Below, in pieces: positions 62,164-64,000 of a stretch of DNA of 64,000 nucleotides; the stretch's first letter is position 1; each line of letters starts with the position of its first letter. Origin of the DNA: Vesta saturnalis. Lineage: Eukaryota > Arthropoda > Insecta > Coleoptera > Lampyridae. The stretch is from NCBI GenBank assembly GCA_036346205.1, contig JARFJB010000408.1, forward strand, positions 567,501-631,500, read 5' to 3'. Made by a program: the position numbers and the translations under genes. The notes beneath the pieces are model-generated. The model worked only from the letters and a program-made list of their open reading frames with translations. It had not been told where the DNA came from and made no database searches.

Positions 62164-62888
62164 TAACATCGCCTTATTTTTGACCAAGGAATCCCTGGTT
62201 AAGCGTTGTACACGCCATTTCCGGACACCCTGTATAGACGCAAAGATGCATATAATGAATTCCATAAAAATTTGGGGTTTCTTACAAGTTTATTAGATAG
62301 TGACGATGTCGCAATTGCAGATAACTGTAGCAGGCTGCAACAAATATATTGTAAAGATCGGGTTTGGTAAGGAGTGTGTTCAATTTAAATATTTTATAAA
62401 ATCTTTGGATCTTTTACTAAATAACTTTCAAGATATTTTGGTGTGGCTACAAATCATACTTAGTAAAAACTCAACTTGTACATTCTGAAATATGGATGTG
62501 ATATTACGTATCTACTTATGCGTTCCAGTATCAAACTGTCCTGGCGAAAGATCGTTCTCCGTGCTTAAACTAGTAAAAAATTATTTGCGGAGTAATTTGG
62601 GTGACGCTAGAACCGTGGAATTATCCATTTTAAGTATAGAGTCAGATGATGTAAAATCCACTCCATTTAGTTTTTCTGATCAAAAATGTCGAAAAAATAT
62701 TTCTGGTGTAAATACTTACTTTTTTATATATTTTAAGAATTTCTTGTAAATAACATTGTGAGAATGTGAGAATAAACTTTTTTTTATGATCCATGAATTG
62801 TTTTACTAAACCTTTATTTAAAAAAACCATATTTTAGGCGTCAAAATTTGGTTAGCCTAAGAAGTCTAAAGATCTTAATCCGGTCCTG

Positions 62889-64000
62889 CCTCTAATTAAT
62901 GATTAGAACATTATTGCAAAAATATCTTTAACGTTTTAAAATCTTTGTCGTTAAAATACGATAGGTTGCTTTAGAAGTATCTGTAATTGTGAATTACAGA
63001 AACACAAATGGAATAGTATTTTTAGCCCTGTAGATATTATACTTTGAATTTAGTTATTAATTCCATCATGTATTTATTTTATGGTGTTTCTGGTTTATGT
63101 TATTATTTCAAAACTTTACTGTTTTTGTTGCTTTAAGAACAGTTTAAAAAAAGTAGCAAAATATAATATTTCCGAAGTTTTTTACATAAAAAAATTCTAC
63201 AAACCAAAATAATTTATACACTAATACACTTAAGGAAATAAGTTATGTAAAATCTAAATTGATTTCAGTTCTTGCTTTAAAATATATTTTTATGAATTTA
63301 TAAATAGAGATATCTTTTCCCACCCTAAGGGTAGAAGTAATCCGTCGATTACGCAGTTAATTACTAGCTAACGTTGCTATTGTGACAATAAATCTTCTTT
63401 TATATGTATGTGTCAGTAATTATTTTTCATTATCTAACGTACATAACCATAAAATATTTTTTTTTAATTTTTACCTCTAATGGGTATTTAAACTTTCAAC
63501 TAAAATTATATCTTTAATAAGTTTTCCAAGTATTATCGTTCTTGGTCTTGGTCTTTAATTTAGAATTCACACGATATTAAAAGGATGTTTATACTATATA
63601 ATCATTTATTATCATATTATATAGATGTGTGTATTTACATTCGTATACTTCTTGCATAACTATTTATAGTATCTAATCTCATAAATGCGTAATAGACATT
63701 TATTTCTTAATGCAATCCTATTTATACATTTGTCTAAGAAGCAACCAGTGCGTGTATACTCGTAATGTAGAACAATTAAAACCTTAGAAGACCAATGTTT
63801 ACAGATGGTACATGCATGTACAAATGATTACTTCCAATTACTCAAAAGAAATCGTGGCGTTCGACGAAGTGTTAGACTAAGTGTTTTAGATAAATACAAA
63901 AATAATTGTGAATATCCCAAATGGTTTTGGATCTGCGTAAACAGCAGAAATGCTTTTAAATTATGTCTGACACACTTTTATACCACATCCACATATATGT
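62889..64000. other. Unrecognised AT-rich interval to the window end
   Basis: I see no coding sequence, RNA gene or paired repeat after the outer hAT terminus. Confidence 0.4.

Larger units (their letters stand above)
59116..62236 (+). mobile_element. mariner complex with inverted duplication, inserted in outer hAT
   Basis: It begins tacagggtgtccgaaaatgg after gaatta and ends cggacaccctgtata before gacgcaaag, with TA at both edges. Inside, a second complete right end occurs at 61938-61955, followed by ~205 bp that are the inverse of the hAT flank at 58903-59116, and then the true right end (62163-62236). Left and right internal parts are inverted over ~59116-59815 and ~61005-61955. This cannot come from simple insertion. 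An inverted duplication of [hAT flank + mariner left part] within the mariner is required. Confidence 0.75.
53768..62700 (+). pseudogene. Outer hAT transposase with TTF-type zinc finger, three segments
   Basis: Segment 1 (53768-54900): LDSFFKNKSISSILTKEQ, then a TTF-type zinc-finger region (RQWFLYSQKTGLYCKLFSNN, then FVTGFSDWKNTSRIIAHE and KHCKSAHTYL) and EYWVNVLKRVGAVIKYLSFR. Segment 2 (58190-59116): HSTPDISHS (DUF4371/RNase-H start), NILKEISLEVTNCRGQSYNA and VSCAGHSLNLVGTCAAECCP, running to IDRLVSELYR. Segment 3 (62236-62700): RRKDAYNEFHKNLGFLTSLL, then the dimerisation domain VSNCPGERSFSVLKLVKNYL and LSILSIESDDVKS. Both junctions fall inside conserved protein blocks, proving later insertion. 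Numerous stops show that it is dead. Confidence 0.85.
53422..62888 (+). mobile_element. Outer hAT (ZMYM1/TTF-type) element, split by two insertions
   Basis: The left terminus cagtgccgtattaac (53422) and the complement of the right terminus caggaccggattaag (62888) are inverted. Adjacent 8-mers gatctaat and cctctaat agree at six positions, as for an aged 8-bp hAT target duplication. Coding pieces run left to right at 54240-54900, 58190-59116 and 62236-62700, separated by an inner hAT (54956-58166) and a mariner complex (59116-62236). Without the insertions the element would be ~3.1 kb, a normal size for this hAT group. Confidence 0.85.

Overview
This 64 kb window is AT-rich, intron-poor and packed with transposons. 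It looks like intergenic or pericentromeric-type DNA of an insect or a close arthropod relative. I see no recognisable host gene. Almost every stretch with coding character belongs to a mobile element typical of arthropods: piggyBac, several Tc1/mariner lineages with TACAGGGTG-type ends, pogo, hAT of the ZMYM1/DUF4371 kind, a Penelope-like element, non-LTR LINEs, a Crypton-type tyrosine recombinase and a Polinton-like element with very long inverted repeats. The species cannot be named from the sequence alone.

Layout, left to right. 1-1085: a diverged ~118-bp satellite with a ~430-bp higher-order period. 2284-6738: a piggyBac element with TTAA on both sides and a broken transposase. 8416-10187: two decayed Tc1/mariner elements separated by a purine-rich simple repeat. 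10390-13468: a composite of a ~117-bp repeat that always runs into (TA)n, a mariner derivative with ~300-bp inverted ends sitting inside (TA)n, and a Penelope-like fragment bracketed by a 50-bp repeat with a hammerhead-like motif. 14885-15990: minus-strand hAT remains. 19416-22827: inverted repeats enclosing a two-exon Crypton-like tyrosine recombinase whose frame is open through the catalytic residues. 25046-28313: a pogo element with a C-terminal PHD finger, interrupted by a fold-back that carries two more hammerhead-like motifs. 28767-29508: a TIR element inside (TA)n. 29570-32000: a strand-skewed unrecognised block and a third hammerhead-like motif.

36807-42821: a 6.0-kb element with ~2.3-kb inverted repeats, AGTAG/CTACT termini and a 6-bp target duplication (GACGTC). 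These are Polinton/Maverick hallmarks, but no Polinton protein is present. Its 1.4-kb centre holds a near-perfect 48-bp palindrome, a complete tRNA-like gene with Pol III signals and a LINE tail. 44186-48427: mariner MITEs and a decayed mariner. 50470-52180: a LINE that has lost its RT motif C. 53422-62888: a nest made of an outer hAT with a 6/8-matching 8-bp target duplication, split by a nearly intact inner hAT and by a mariner that has undergone an inverted duplication including its hAT flank.

The best candidates for something undescribed are the recombinase element inside composite inverted repeats, the protein-less Polinton-like element with its tRNA cargo, and the repeated occurrence of hammerhead-like motifs at retroelement-type ends.
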